Below, one piece after another: positions 45,801-57,874 of a DNA stretch of 64,000 nt. The first letter of the stretch is position 1, and each line of letters begins with the position of its first letter. The position numbers were made by a program, and so were the translations under genes. The stretch spans positions 121,972,723 through 122,036,722 of the forward strand of contig CP136063.1 in assembly GCA_032622095.1 (NCBI GenBank). The letters are read 5' to 3'. The notes beneath the pieces are model-generated. The model was not told the DNA's origin and made no database searches. It worked only from the letters and a program-made list of their open reading frames with translations. The DNA comes from Siphonodentalium dalli. Taxonomy: Eukaryota > Mollusca > Scaphopoda > Gadilida > Siphonodentaliidae.

Positions 45801-48800
45801 AATTTTTCATTTTTACTTCATAACTTCCTTAATAATATTTCGGACAGAAATATTACAGATTCCAAAGCCAAACAAGGAGGTGAGAAAGTAACAGAGTCAA
45901 TAATACTGCAACTAAAGACTCACTAAACTTTACCCGAGTTCCCCTTGTATTCACCATACCCGAATATAAAATCATGGTATATACAGGTATGTGATCGACT
46001 ATGGTAATTCCTGTCTGACATGTTTGAAAAATTAATATCTTCATGTCCCCAAAATAATATGTTACTGAGAAATCGTTCAACCCTCATGTTCTACATGTAC
46101 ATGTTGTTGATCTCATATGATCTTCAGGCTTAACTTCTGACGAGAATCAGAATCACCAATCATAGCGTGATTCGCATAAAATAAGCTGATTCGCTGTATA
46201 GAAAAGTTATATTTTGATTCTCACCCCAGTTTTATGTATTTTTAAGGCCTGTTAGATCTTAGGCCTGTCCCACTTGCCTTTGGCATTATAGTGACTTGGT
46301 GCTTGATCAAGAAATAAGAAGCTGATTCCCTCTGCAATATTGTGTGAATGCAGTTTTGGATCCACACCCTTAATATACATGTGACCCTATCCTGTCCCCA
46401 ATATGCAATTGCAATTGGTTATGACAAACATTCCATATTGAGAGAATATCTTCAAGCATTTTGTTGTATGATTCTCAGTCATGGACCGATAGACAATTCT
46501 ATTCACATGTTGGCTTTACAGTACAGGAGAATGCAAAAAACTTTTTTTTTTAGTCAAATACCTGTATATATACCTCACCCTACACTATATTCAGTTACAT
46601 GTAGGTGTTTATGTATAATACATGCTGTCTTCAGGAAGAAATCCTGTAAGTATACGTTTTGACCACACATACATGTAATGGAAGTTTGCATGCCATACAC
46701 GAAACCTTGAGTGAACTAATTCATTCAAAAAGAACGCTTCTGTCGACAATATTCTCCATATGTGAAGAACAGAAATATGATTTATTGGTCTCGGTTTCCT
46801 TCCCACTAACACAGTGTTAATATTCTTCCATTAGGAAAATGTCCCGGTCGCATTCCATTTTTAGACCAGGCCAACTCTGCTGTAAAAACAAAAAATTCCA
46901 ACTATTTTCTGGAATTAGTCTGTGCAGAATATTTCAGATTTCGAAAGGAATTGTTAATACAAAATTGCCTTTATATTTAACAAATGAATGTAATCAAATT
47001 GATGTAACTCCCTTTCACATATACCTGTATACACATGGTACTAGATGCAAGGGTTTTCGTTTTGAAAATTGGACCCGATCATGTAGACGCAACGAATCAC
47101 TAATTCTACCACACGTGGGTCGGATAGTGTGATAATATGAAACGGACTATAGTATTTTTGATATAACTGTAGTTGGTTTCTGATGTTCTGCCGTCCTATA
47201 TTGCGAAACACCTATAGGAATATATGTTTTTAATTTGGTCTCACACAACTACGTCACTCATAGTTTAGTCACGGAAATCTCCAAATACCGGTGGTGGTAT
47301 AATTTATTTATTTTACGGGTTATTTATTATGCGATCGGAATGGGACTTGGATCATTTTAATCACAAGAGGGAGGGCTTTCCGATTTCGTTTTGTAGTTTC
47401 TAGACTGAATAAATCCTTTAAGTAACAAGAGGTTACCCTGAAGATGCATTAACAGTTTGGGGTTAATCATCTGAAATAGTTTGACTGCAGAGAGTGCCAA
47501 AGGATGCGATACGCAGAAAAGATTGTGAATATTTCATCTATAAGATGAAAATAATAATGAGGATTTGTGATACAACATTGTGCCAATTTTGAACAGATCG
47601 GCTCCGCCTCAGGATTCAAATAGACATCTGAGAATCAAATCTCCATGTATCTCAAGATGTTGCTGGAGCATGCACATACATGATTTTGTCACTACATCAA
47701 TGGGCCTAGTGTGTTTTCCATCTGATCCTTATATGTACTCACATCAATAAAACAAATTCAGTATCAACATGAGAAAGTATTATTCATGCTACTGTTCCCA
47801 TCCAGCTCTACGGTAATAACTCCAGTGCCAGGCAGTGGCAACCAAACACTACTGAAAAGCCACAAAACCACCGAAAAATTCACTATTAAAGAAAATGACA
47901 CTTGGCACACAGACACCAAGCAATTCTTTACTTATGAGTCTGAGGCTGGACAATAGAGAGTATTAGTTACCTTCTTTGTCAATTTCGTCACTTTCTGTGA
48001 CACCAGTATTTGGAACAAGATTTTTCTCAGATAGATTTTAGTTTAATGGTGCCGGACATTGACCCAATATAAAGAACTTAAGGAAGCATTCTTGTGTGAT
48101 AGCAGGTAGAATGACTAGAACGGCTACAGAATGTTCCCTATACTCCAAAATGCCTGTCAATTAACACAGACAATTTCCTTGGATTAGTCCCCAACCAAAA
48201 ACAGGTCCCTGACAATTTTTTTGCCATGCGAATGAGTTACGATTAAGAAATAGTTATGGTAGACTCCACCAATAAAACTGGCATCAAGATAAATGTATTG
48301 TGACAAAAATGATGATACACCTCAACATCAACCTCAATCCCCACACATTCTAGGTCTGAGTCGATATCAATAAATATGCTTTAGCAGCTAGCCTGTTAAC
48401 TCTTTAGGTCATACGCCATCTGTTAAAACTACATCACAATCTTTCCGCCTCTAAATGAGTTCCATCAACCGTGTATGCCAGAGCGACATGTCAAGTGCGC
48501 TATACTATATCCCCAGCACTTTTCGGCAAATGGCAGTGGAGTGCTTCTCTCCCTCCATCTATTTTGACATGCATATGGAGTCTGTTGATGTGAGAGTATA
48601 TCATCGGTGAATAATTATTGTGTAAATATGTATACAGGTCGTTAATACGAGACAAACATCACAATTAAACATCAACCACTTGCTGTTTGGATAATTTTGA
48701 GTCGTTTTCAATGACAAATATTTTGAGATGATACAATTGATGATGTTGCCCAACACAGACTTCCTTGAACTAACACAGCAAGTGTAATATGTGATGCGGA

Positions 48801-49100
48801 TGATGCCACTTGATTATAATTATTAGATAGGCAAATAATGAGTAACCCAGCATGGTTACATTTAGCAGCCACCCGAAACACATGGATGAATTCATTAGAG
48901 CATTCATGCTCATATTGTGGAGCTCTGGGTGCCTAGGCTAGAGCGCCTATGAGGAAATCTGGCAAGTAACTTTCTGTCGTTACTGGGGATATGATGCGAG
49001 ATGCTCAGAGTTGCTGCTGGGGAAATAGTGCAAGGTGTCCAGGCATCCCTATGGGGAGTAAAGAGTTAATTAGCATGGGCCAGTCCTTCGAATTTGGAAA
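45801..49100. other. Least repetitive stretch, 3.3 kb
   Basis: No tandem array, inverted repeat or recognisable protein. Open frames of 60-104 codons (for example 46348-46662 and 46839-47132) have no domain I can name. If a host gene's intron or regulatory DNA lies in this window, this stretch and 50,000-52,900 are the likeliest places, but nothing positive supports it. Confidence 0.4.
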
Positions 49101-49412
49101 ACGTAGGTGCGCGATATATCGCTCGGAGCTTTTGGAATTTGCGTGCGCCTTTTTTGCGGGAGCACAATTCAAATTAACATGGATGAAATGATTACTGAAT
49201 GAAGACAAACACAATTATAATGATACACACGTGTAATTCCAAGTGTGCCTTTGGCAACTTAAAGTGAAAACAGAAATAAAAACATATGTTTATATTGTAG
49301 TACAATATCTAGTCCACCATAATCTGATTATCTGGCAATCCAGGTGAATCTAATCACGGTAATGAGTCCACTTCTGCGTCTGAGAGCGCATGCTCACCAG
49401 ACTCGCAGTCGC

Positions 49413-49973
49413 TTAAAACTCGGAAGTGGAATCGTTACCGCAATCAGATTCACCGGAATCCGACGAATCAACCGGGGCTCTCTTTCGTTTTGATAGAGTC
49501 GGTATTTGAGGAGGCTCCAATGTCCATTTTTTGCTTTCTCCGAGTCGAGAGATACTGGCTTCGAAGTATAGCTTCGAAGGATAGTTAAACTTAAAACCTA
49601 ATCTATGGCAATAATATTCAAATGAATCGGCAAATCCCGCATGCTGAAACATCAAACGAGGCTGCCAAAGAATTGACACTTTTTTGCGGGAACTCGCACG
49701 TGCAGCAGTTGTGACGAGGTGTACCCCAATCATTGAGTGAGAAAGACCCTGGCGGCCGCTTTGATCTTTGTTATTATGTTCGTAATCAACGTCATCGCTA
49801 CTGAGAAAGATACACGGTGAATAGTCTTGTCGGCGTTTAACCATTGATGTGCTGTTTGTTAAAATCTCGTTCACTGGCTGCAAATTCCGACGCGCGTATT
49901 TAAATTTTTCGGCGTGCGCATTTAATAACTCGCTGGATTTTAGATCCGCGGGCGCCAAGGCGCGCAAGCGCAA
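49413..49973 (-). CDS. Unrecognised open frame, possible gene or transposon ORF
   Basis: The frame is open for 186 codons, with only CTG/TTG-type codons at its left edge. The first ATG is at about 49,844, giving about 143 residues. I do not recognise the protein. From the ATG it has a KRRQDY start, an acidic SSDDVDYEHNNKD segment, a hydrophobic/aromatic middle (ILWQPRLMFQHAGF, FEYYCHRLGFKFNYPSKLYF), a basic KRKR patch and an acidic serine-rich tail (DSSDSGESDCGNDSTSE). It resembles a small nuclear or transposon-encoded protein in composition only. The region before the ATG (49,925-49,990) is GC-rich and shares sequence with 49,110-49,175, so that part is repeat-derived. No promoter, splice sites or poly(A) signal could be assigned. 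Confidence 0.33.
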   Translation of the reverse strand: MRLRALAPADLKSSELLNAHAEKFKYARRNLQPVNEILTNSTSMVKRRQDYSPCIFLSSDDVDYEHNNKDQSGRQGLSHSMIGVHLVTTAARASSRKKVSILWQPRLMFQHAGFADSFEYYCHRLGFKFNYPSKLYFEASISRLGESKKWTLEPPQIPTLSKRKRAPVDSSDSGESDCGNDSTSEF

Positions 49974-49990
49974 TTGCGCGCCTCAAAATC

Positions 49991-52929
49991 GAAGGACTGA
50001 TGGGCTGAGATGAGGCAAATTACAGAACAAGGCAAATTTCATATCCTGCCAATGTTTAGCACAAAATTTAAAACATTGTCTTTTTATAGTGTTGCACTGT
50101 GTGCAGACTGCAAAAATATAATTGTTGAATTCTAAAGTCAACTGAGATGACAAGGACTATCTCGATTCTTATAATTAGCAATTTTAAGTCAAAGAAGTCT
50201 GATACTTGTACTAGGAATAAGCATGCGAATGCATGACAAATGTATGTATCACCTGCATGGATTAACAATCAAACTTAACTCAAGCGATCGACTCGTTTAA
50301 TCTCGCACCATAATTTTGACACTAGGGTAGTGAACGAATTTAATAGTTGTTCCAATGTAAAAATTACAGAATAACAACATTCCGATATGAGCATCAAGTT
50401 AAAAATTCAAATAGTAGTGTTATATTAATATATGCAAATTAGCCAATACCACAACTTGTGGTTTTGCGGACGAGTGGGGTATATAATATTTATGTTCCTT
50501 TTACATATCTGTGATGTGAAATCACTTGAGTTATTGCACAGTATGTGCTTGAGAAGAATATATTCTTGTAATATAACATCAGGTGGGTGGACACACCCAG
50601 ATAACAATGTGATTTTATATCAGCATGTGACAGGAACTGGACCAGTCAGAATTGGGTTGATTAGGGAGGAGGGTAAAATTATATAAATCTCAAGACATTT
50701 AAAATGGACTAGCTCCTAATACGAAAAGAAAGGTGAAAATAAATGTAATGCTCACCCACAGATCCAAGAATGTCGTCTCTTTGCAGTGTCTGCTGATGGT
50801 ACTGAAAGCATCATATTACATCCAGTCCAGTTAAGTATAAAACGCAACCAAAGTTTCAAGGTTCACTATAGTTCCTGTGTTTCCAATTACACTGATTCTT
50901 GATATGTGAAGATTTTTTTATTTTTTAATTATAATGGCTAGAAATTTTACTGGGATTGTCCTGGTGTCTGACACAATTATACTAGGCTCATATTCAAGAT
51001 TTGCAGCATGTCATTGAAAATCCTAACACTTTTGAGAATCATCTGAACTTACATTAAAATCTGGCAGTATTAATAAAACATCAAAGTTCTTACATCCAGC
51101 AAAGAATCTATACAAGTCACCTAGGAAACACAAAAGGTTAAGTGATGCGAAATTGAAAATTGAATCAAACTTAAACAACAACTCTGAAAGAATGCAGTAG
51201 ATTCCGATAAAACGTCACAATTATGAATTGATCTGTTCAGTCATTGACAAGACAAGGTGTAATCCATGAGAGCCACAATCACACATTGTGGTACGCACCC
51301 GGACTAACTCATGGCTGAAGCTTTGATTGATTTGTTCAGCCTAACTCTCACTGTAGACTCTCCTCAGCTGATCAGGCCAGTCAGTGGTAATAAAAGGCGA
51401 CAGAACAGTGGAATCTCCAATACAATCACATAAGAGTGTATGAAATCCTTGTCAGCAAATTCAATTAATCTCTACATCCATCAGCTGTGTTTCAATTCAC
51501 ATGTTAAAATGCATCTACTTCAGTAGTAAGCCCTTACACTTCAGTTGTATGTATTATGCAGTAGAAAGGAGTTCAATGCTCTCTAAAGAAATTACCTCAT
51601 AAATTTATTTCACTGGCTCAACGTTGAGGTTTTCAAAAAAGAAATACAATTCCAATAAAAGCCAAAAGTAAATTTCACTGTCCACTGGAGAAAAGAATTG
51701 GATTTACTTTTTTTCTGCACATCAAGCAATATCACAAAATTAGCAAATTTTTTTTAATCTGGAAATTAGTATAAACTGAAAAGTCAGTTCCTAGATTAAG
51801 ATTAAAATAATACAATCTGATGGATACATCTACAATCTAATTTTAAATTCCGTTTTAATATTCTCCTTCAAGAAAACGACATCAATTTTTACTGAACAGG
51901 TATCAGACACAAGCAACTAATAAATCAACACAAAGCTAGAATATTCTTCCTTGTTATAATCAGCATTACGATTCTGTGCTCCATGAATCATCTTAACACA
52001 ACCGATTCCTATGGTACTATATCTCAGCATAGTTCTAAGCATTTTATTTGAAAAGGGGTTCAATCTCCGAGGGTGTCCGTGTCAATCATAGTCACCATAA
52101 TTGCACGTATGTTGATCTCACGATACAATAAATATATCTATTTACATGAGATGAGTGAGATGATGCCTATATTGGACTTCTCTCCGCATTAGTATTCAGT
52201 GCACTTAAGAACAGCTCGTATGTTGAGCCCTATAGATTTTCATACAAAAGTGCTATGTTAATTTGGATATTTTTCACAAAGTATTAACCACTCTGCTTCA
52301 AGCTTCACCAGTGAATTCCCGCTGTGATTGACAGAAGAAGAAATAATTAGAAATACATTCCTTGTTTGTTACCTCGCTTATCTTGTGCTTGATATTGGTC
52401 ATTATTTGGTTCAGATCTAAAGAGTGCTATCCTAATAACACCCTGCTGTGACATTTCCCCTGATGAAAATCAAGAGATATATATATATATCTGATCAATG
52501 TAAATGGAGGAGCTGAAATGCATTAGAATGTAATCAATGGATCTAATTACAGTTGAGATTTCGATTACATCTCATACAATAAGGTGATTGAGTAATAGCG
52601 AACAGTTAGTCACAAGACTTCACTTCAGATCACAGTTGGTGTGTAAAGGTTTGTATAGAGATTAGCTAAACAGGCTCTCTTTGGGGGCATTTATTCAGCG
52701 TCAGAGGGGCCTGCTTTGCACAGACAGAGCCTTTATTCAGCAGCGGCCCCTTTGCGCACATTTGATAGCTTAAACATTTTGATTAAAACAAATTTAAATT
52801 AAACTTAGTTTTTTTTAAATTCATTTTCTTCTTGCTAAATTTAATAAAACTAAATTTTCATCTCTTTTATTTTTTTAAATTATATATGTTTTGTTTCAAT
52901 ACAAAATTTTGAAAAACTAATCCACTATA
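49991..52929. other. Unassigned DNA, 2.9 kb
   Basis: No repeat family recognised. An open frame at 50432-50686 ends in a protein-like stretch (ITSGGWTHPDNNVILYQHVT) that I cannot assign to a family; it is too short to call. The segment 52,680-52,760 contains CATTTATTCAGC twice with GC-rich text, possibly a SINE remnant. Confidence 0.4.
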
Positions 52930-53040
52930 ACATCAACCAGGATGCCCCAAGTCACCACAAAAAATTTGGTTGATATCGGTCCAGGGGTCTGGGAGAAAAA
53001 AGCGAAGAGACAGACAGATCTACTCTTTTACATATATAGA
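52930..53040 (-). mobile_element. Helitron-like 5-prime terminal fragment
   Basis: On the plus strand it reads AAATTTGGTTGATATCGGTC..GACAGACAGATC..CATATATAGA and then T. Read on the minus strand this is TCTATATATG.., matching the TC plus TATA-rich 5-prime ends of the other Helitron-like elements and their GACA-rich subterminal stretch. No 3-prime end was found. Confidence 0.5.
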
Positions 53041-53199
53041 TATATCACAGGAGCCTGGAATTTGGTCAAAAACCCTCTTTTATTGGCGGAACCACCACCC
53101 GGGACCGCAGGTCACGAAAGGAACGGAAGGAACGAAACAAAAAATTGTTGCCACCCATTTTGAACTCAACTGTATTCCTACAAAAAATATATTTTAAAT

Positions 53200-55992
53200 G
53201 AAAGTGTCAATGACACTGTAGCTCAACTTAGGTAGGGGAATAATTTAATGGTTGACAGTAAATGGAGGAATAGGAAAGGTGGTAATTGAAATGTCTAACC
53301 TGCGCCAAAGGATTTAGTGATGCAAAGAGTAAAATACAAGATGGCTGCTGGTGGCCATTTTTTTTGGCCAATTGACCCCAAAAGGACTCGTTCCCATCTA
53401 CGTATAATTGTTAACATCCATGACAAATTTTATGAAGATCTGACCAAAGCTACGACCTACAAATTTCATGATGATCAGACGAACAGTACGACCTGTAGAC
53501 CGCGCCAATGGATTGAATTTTGAAATCCAAGATGGCCGCTGGCAGCCATGTTTTTTGGCCGAATGACCCCACAATGATTCGTTCCCATCTACATGTCAAT
53601 GTCAACATTCATGACAAATTTCATAAAGATTAGACCAAAGGTACAACCTGTAGCCCGCACCAAAGGATTTAGTCATGCAAAGAGTAAAATCCAAGATGGC
53701 TGCTGGCGGCCATGTTTTTTGGCTGAACGACTCCAAAATCACTCTTTCCCATCTACATGTCAGTGTTAACATCCATGACAAATCTCATAAAGATCAGACC
53801 AAAGCTACGACCTGTAGCCCGCGCCAAAGGATTTAGTCATGCAAAGAGTAAAATCCAAGATGGCTGCTGGCAGCCATGTTTTTTGGCCGAACGACCCCAA
53901 AATCACTCGTTCCCATCTACATGTCATTATTAACATCAATGACAAATTTCATGATGATCAGATGAACAGTACGACCTGTAGCCCGCGCCAATGGATTGAA
54001 TCTTGAAATCCAAGATGGCTGCCAGCGGCAATGTTTTTTGGCCGAATGACCCCAAAATGACTCGTTCCCATCTACATGTCAATGTCAACATTCATGACAA
54101 ATCTCATAAAGATCAGACCAAAGGTACGACCTGTAGCCCGCGCCAAAGGATTTAGTCATGCAAATAGTAAAATCCAAGATGGCTGCTGGCGGCCATGTTT
54201 TTCGGCCGAACGACCCCAAAATCACTCGTTCCCATCTACATGTCATTGTTAACATCCATGACAAATTTCATGATGTTCCAATCAAAGCTACGACCTGTAG
54301 CCCGCGCCAAAGGATTTAGTCATGCAAAGAGTAAAATCCAAGATGGCTGCTGGTGGCCATGTTTATTGGCCGAACGACCCCAAAATGACTCGTTCCCATC
54401 TACATGTCAATATTAACATCCATGACAAATTTCATGATGATCAGACGAACAGTACGACCTGTAGCCCGCGCCAATGGATTGAATTTTGAAATATAAGATG
54501 GCCGCCAGCGGCCATGTTTTTTGGCCGAATGACCCCACAATGATTCGTTCCCATCTACATGTCAATGTCAACATTCATGACAAATTTCATAAGGATTAGG
54601 CCAAAGGTACAACCTGTAGCCCGCGCCAAAGGATTTAGTCATGCAAAGAGTAAAATCCAAGATGGCTGCTGGCGGCCATGTTTTTTGGCCGAACGACACC
54701 AAAATCATTCGTTCCCATCTACATGTCATTATTAACATCAATGACAAATTTCATGATGATCAGGCGAACAGTACGATCTGTAGCCCGCGCCAATGGATTG
54801 AATCTTGAAATCCAAGATGGCTGCCAGCGGCCATGTTTTTTGGCCGAATGACCCCAAAATGACTCGTTCCCATCTACATGTCAATGTCAACATTCATGAC
54901 AAATCTCATAAAGATCAGACCAAAGGTACGACGTGTAGCCCGGGCCAAAGGATTTAGTCATGCAAAGAGTAAAATCCAAGATGGCTGCTGGCAGCCATGT
55001 TTTTCGGCCGAATGACCCCAAAATCACTCGTTCCCATCTACATGTCATTGTTAACATCCATGACAAATTTCATGATGTTCCGATCGAAGCTACGACCTGT
55101 AGCCCGCGCCAAAGGATTTAGCCATGCAAAGAGTAAAATCCAAGATGGCTGCTGGCGGCCATGTTTATTGGCCGAACAACCCCAAAATGACTCGTTCCCA
55201 TCTACATGTCAATATTAACATCCATGACAAATTTCATGATGATCAGACGAACAGTACGACATGTAGCCCACGCCAATGGATTGAATTTTGAAATCTAAGA
55301 TGGCCACCAGCGGCCATGTTTTTTAACCGAATGACCCCACAATGATTCGTTCCCATCTACATGTCAATGTCAACATTCATGACAAATTTCATAAAGATCA
55401 GACCAAAGGTACAACCTGTAGCCCGCGCCAAAGGATTTAGTCATGCAAAGAGTAAAATCCAAGATGGCTGCTGGCGGCCATGTTTTTTGGCCGAACAACT
55501 CCAAAATCACTCGTTCCCATCTACATGACAGTGTTAACATCCATGACAAATTTCATAAACTTCCGACCAAAACAACGACCTGTAGCCCGCGCCAAAGGAT
55601 TTAGTCATGCAAAGAGTAAAATCCAAGATGGCTGCTGGCAGCCATGTTTTTTGGCCGAACGACCCCAAAATCACTCGTTCCCATCTACATGTCATTATTA
55701 ACATCAATGACAAATTTCATGATGATCAGATGAACAGTACGACCTGTAGGCCGCGCCAATGGATTGAATCTTGAAATCCAAGATGGCTGCCAGTGGCCAT
55801 GTTTTTTGGCCGAATGACCCCAAAATGACTCGTTCCCATCTACATGTCAATGTCAACATTCATGACACATTTCATGAAGATCAGACCAAAGGTACAACCT
55901 GTAGCCCGCGCCAAAGGAAATTGTTGACGGACACACGGACGACGGACGCCAAACCATGGCAATAGCTCAAACTTACAAAAGTAAGTTGAGCT
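53200..55992 (+). mobile_element. HINE/pearl-like family 1 element with 16 core monomers
   Basis: The 5-prime palindrome AGTGTCAATGACACT (53203-53217) is followed by TAGCTCAACTTA (53219-53230). Its exact complement TAAGTTGAGCTA (55982-55993) closes a 3-prime terminal hairpin (TAGCTCAAACTTAC-loop-GTAAGTTGAGCTA). Between them lie about 16 monomers of 152-166 bp (words CCAAGATGGCTGCTGG, ACTCGTTCCCATCTACATGT, ACCTGTAGCCCGCGCC) and then a GACGGACACACGGACGACGG tail. Monomer spacings 165-164-152-166-153 repeat, giving a five-monomer higher-order unit of about 800 bp. The 73-codon open frames recurring about 800 bp apart are by-products. The uninterrupted homologous arm at 58,930-58,945 is the empty site. 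Confidence 0.88.
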
Positions 55993-57399
55993 AATAAAAA
56001 CTGTTGGTACCTCTTACACCCTAGATGTCAATCTGCAACATTCCATAGGTATATTTTTCCAGTTCTTCGAATATCTCACCGTATTTCGGTAATTTATTGT
56101 AAATTCACCAACGAACACAAATGTGCCGCCGCTCCATCACCTGTTTACGAATCGGAAATGACAAACAGCGCAAAACCATTTTTCCGGAATAACAAAGTCG
56201 CCAGAAAACAGGCGCCAGAAAACTTAAATCAGTTTATGTTTGCGTCATACTATGCGCGTTTTTGAAGATCTAATCCTGATGTTTTGTGTATTTTCCTGAA
56301 AATTTCTGTATTTTTCTGTGTCTGCTGTTATCATCTCATGAAAATGACGACTACCCAAGAAGATATTCTTCATTTGACTGAATGGTAATTAGTACATATA
56401 TTTTAAATATAATTTATTTCTATTTATGGCACGACCACGTGGTATTGTTTTTTTCTTCTTGTTTTATGTTTGTTATGTACCGGTAGGCCTATGTACTACT
56501 TGACTTTGTAATGCTACTGGTTGCAATGATTGGTCATAAGGGGACCATAACTCTCTAGCTCTCTCTCTCTCATAGGGGCTTGTGTCGCTCTCCGTTGTAT
56601 AGGCCTAAAATATCCATATTATAATAGTAATAGTAATCAACCCACTGATTACTGGTCGAATATCACGAAGTAGAAGAAAAAAGAAGATATATAGACTCAC
56701 GGGGAGGCCTGGTATATATGCCTATGCCTGAAGTGATTCCTTTGTGCGTTTTGGTGCAGATTAGTTGCCAGAATATCTTAATTATTTCCACATAAAATGC
56801 TGTTTTTTACTAGTTCTGACGAACAAATATATGTCTTAGTTGATGAGAGAAGACATTTTTCTTGAGTTAGGTAACGATATTAGCCATGCATATATAGAAC
56901 GAGTGTTTAGTTTCGCGAAATTTAAAATTGTCAATGTAGGGTACAAAAACTCGCCATTAATATGCCAAATACAGTAACAAAATGTAATAAGATTCTTTAA
57001 TGTAAGAGCACAAAATTATCCTGCGTATTCTTTATGGTATACGTTTTATTTGTGCGTTTGCAAGTTGTAATGCAAACTGGTTTACCGAATAACTAGTTTA
57101 TAAATTTGAGTTAGTGATAAACTCGCTAACATAAATTTTATTTAATAAGCAACTATAAGTATTGTCAATTGTACCGGTACCAGGATCTATAAATAGTACA
57201 TGTCACTCGTGACTCGTGTGTCATAACGAATCAGCACCAAAACTCTCAAAGAATGGTTTATGCATATGATTATATAGCCTGTGCTCATGAATTGGAAATT
57301 CAATTTTTAAATTCAAGACAGCTAGCCACCATCGGCATTGTTTTTCTCAAAATCAAAAATACCAAAAAAATATTAAAAACATTACTTAATGTAACTTTC

Positions 57400-57874
57400 G
57401 CTGATGGGGTCATTGTCACAAGGCTCCGATCACATTCGTAGCCAGCTTTTTTAATCGATCACAAATGTAGCCAGCTTTTCTATGGCGATCACATTTGTAG
57501 CCAGCTTTTCATATTCAGGCGAGCCTCAATGAACACGATCAGGTTAATCTAATTTTTCTGAGTTGATGGATGAACAACAACTTGAATTTAGTTTTGATAT
57601 TAGTTCATCTGATAACCTGATGTTTCTGATCAATGTCGTTGGATTGCTCGAATTATATTCCAATATAAGTTGATAAACGAAGTAAGTTTTGGAGCATGAC
57701 GTCGACATTTTAGTCACGAACGAGATGACGTCATATTTCGGGCAATATAAACCACGAATTAGAAAAGCTGGCTACGAATGTAATCGCCGGTGAAAAAAGA
57801 TGGCTACATTTGTGATCCATTTAAAAAGCTGGCTACGAATGTGACCGAAGCCTTGTGACAATGACCCCATCGGC
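57400..57874. mobile_element. DNA transposon with tandem-repeat TIRs and exact 9-bp TSD
   Basis: The ends are GCTGATGGGGTCATTGTCAC and, on the opposite strand, GCCGATGGGGTCATTGTCAC. Each arm of about 115 bp holds three tandem copies of a unit of about 30 bp containing GATCACATTCGTAGCCAGCT. GTAACTTTC stands immediately outside both ends (57391-57399 and 57875-57883). The interior of about 250 bp is non-coding. Arms are about 87% identical. Duplication length and array-type termini parallel the unrelated element at 37,600-38,997. Confidence 0.93.

Noticed and set aside
50432-50686. 84-codon open frame as a lectin- or adhesion-type exon
   Set aside because: The GGWTHPDNNVILYQH stretch looks protein-like, but I cannot tie it to a family or to splice sites.
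54195-55701. Three similar 73-codon open frames
   Set aside because: They recur with the five-monomer higher-order repeat of the satellite core and have no codon or domain evidence.
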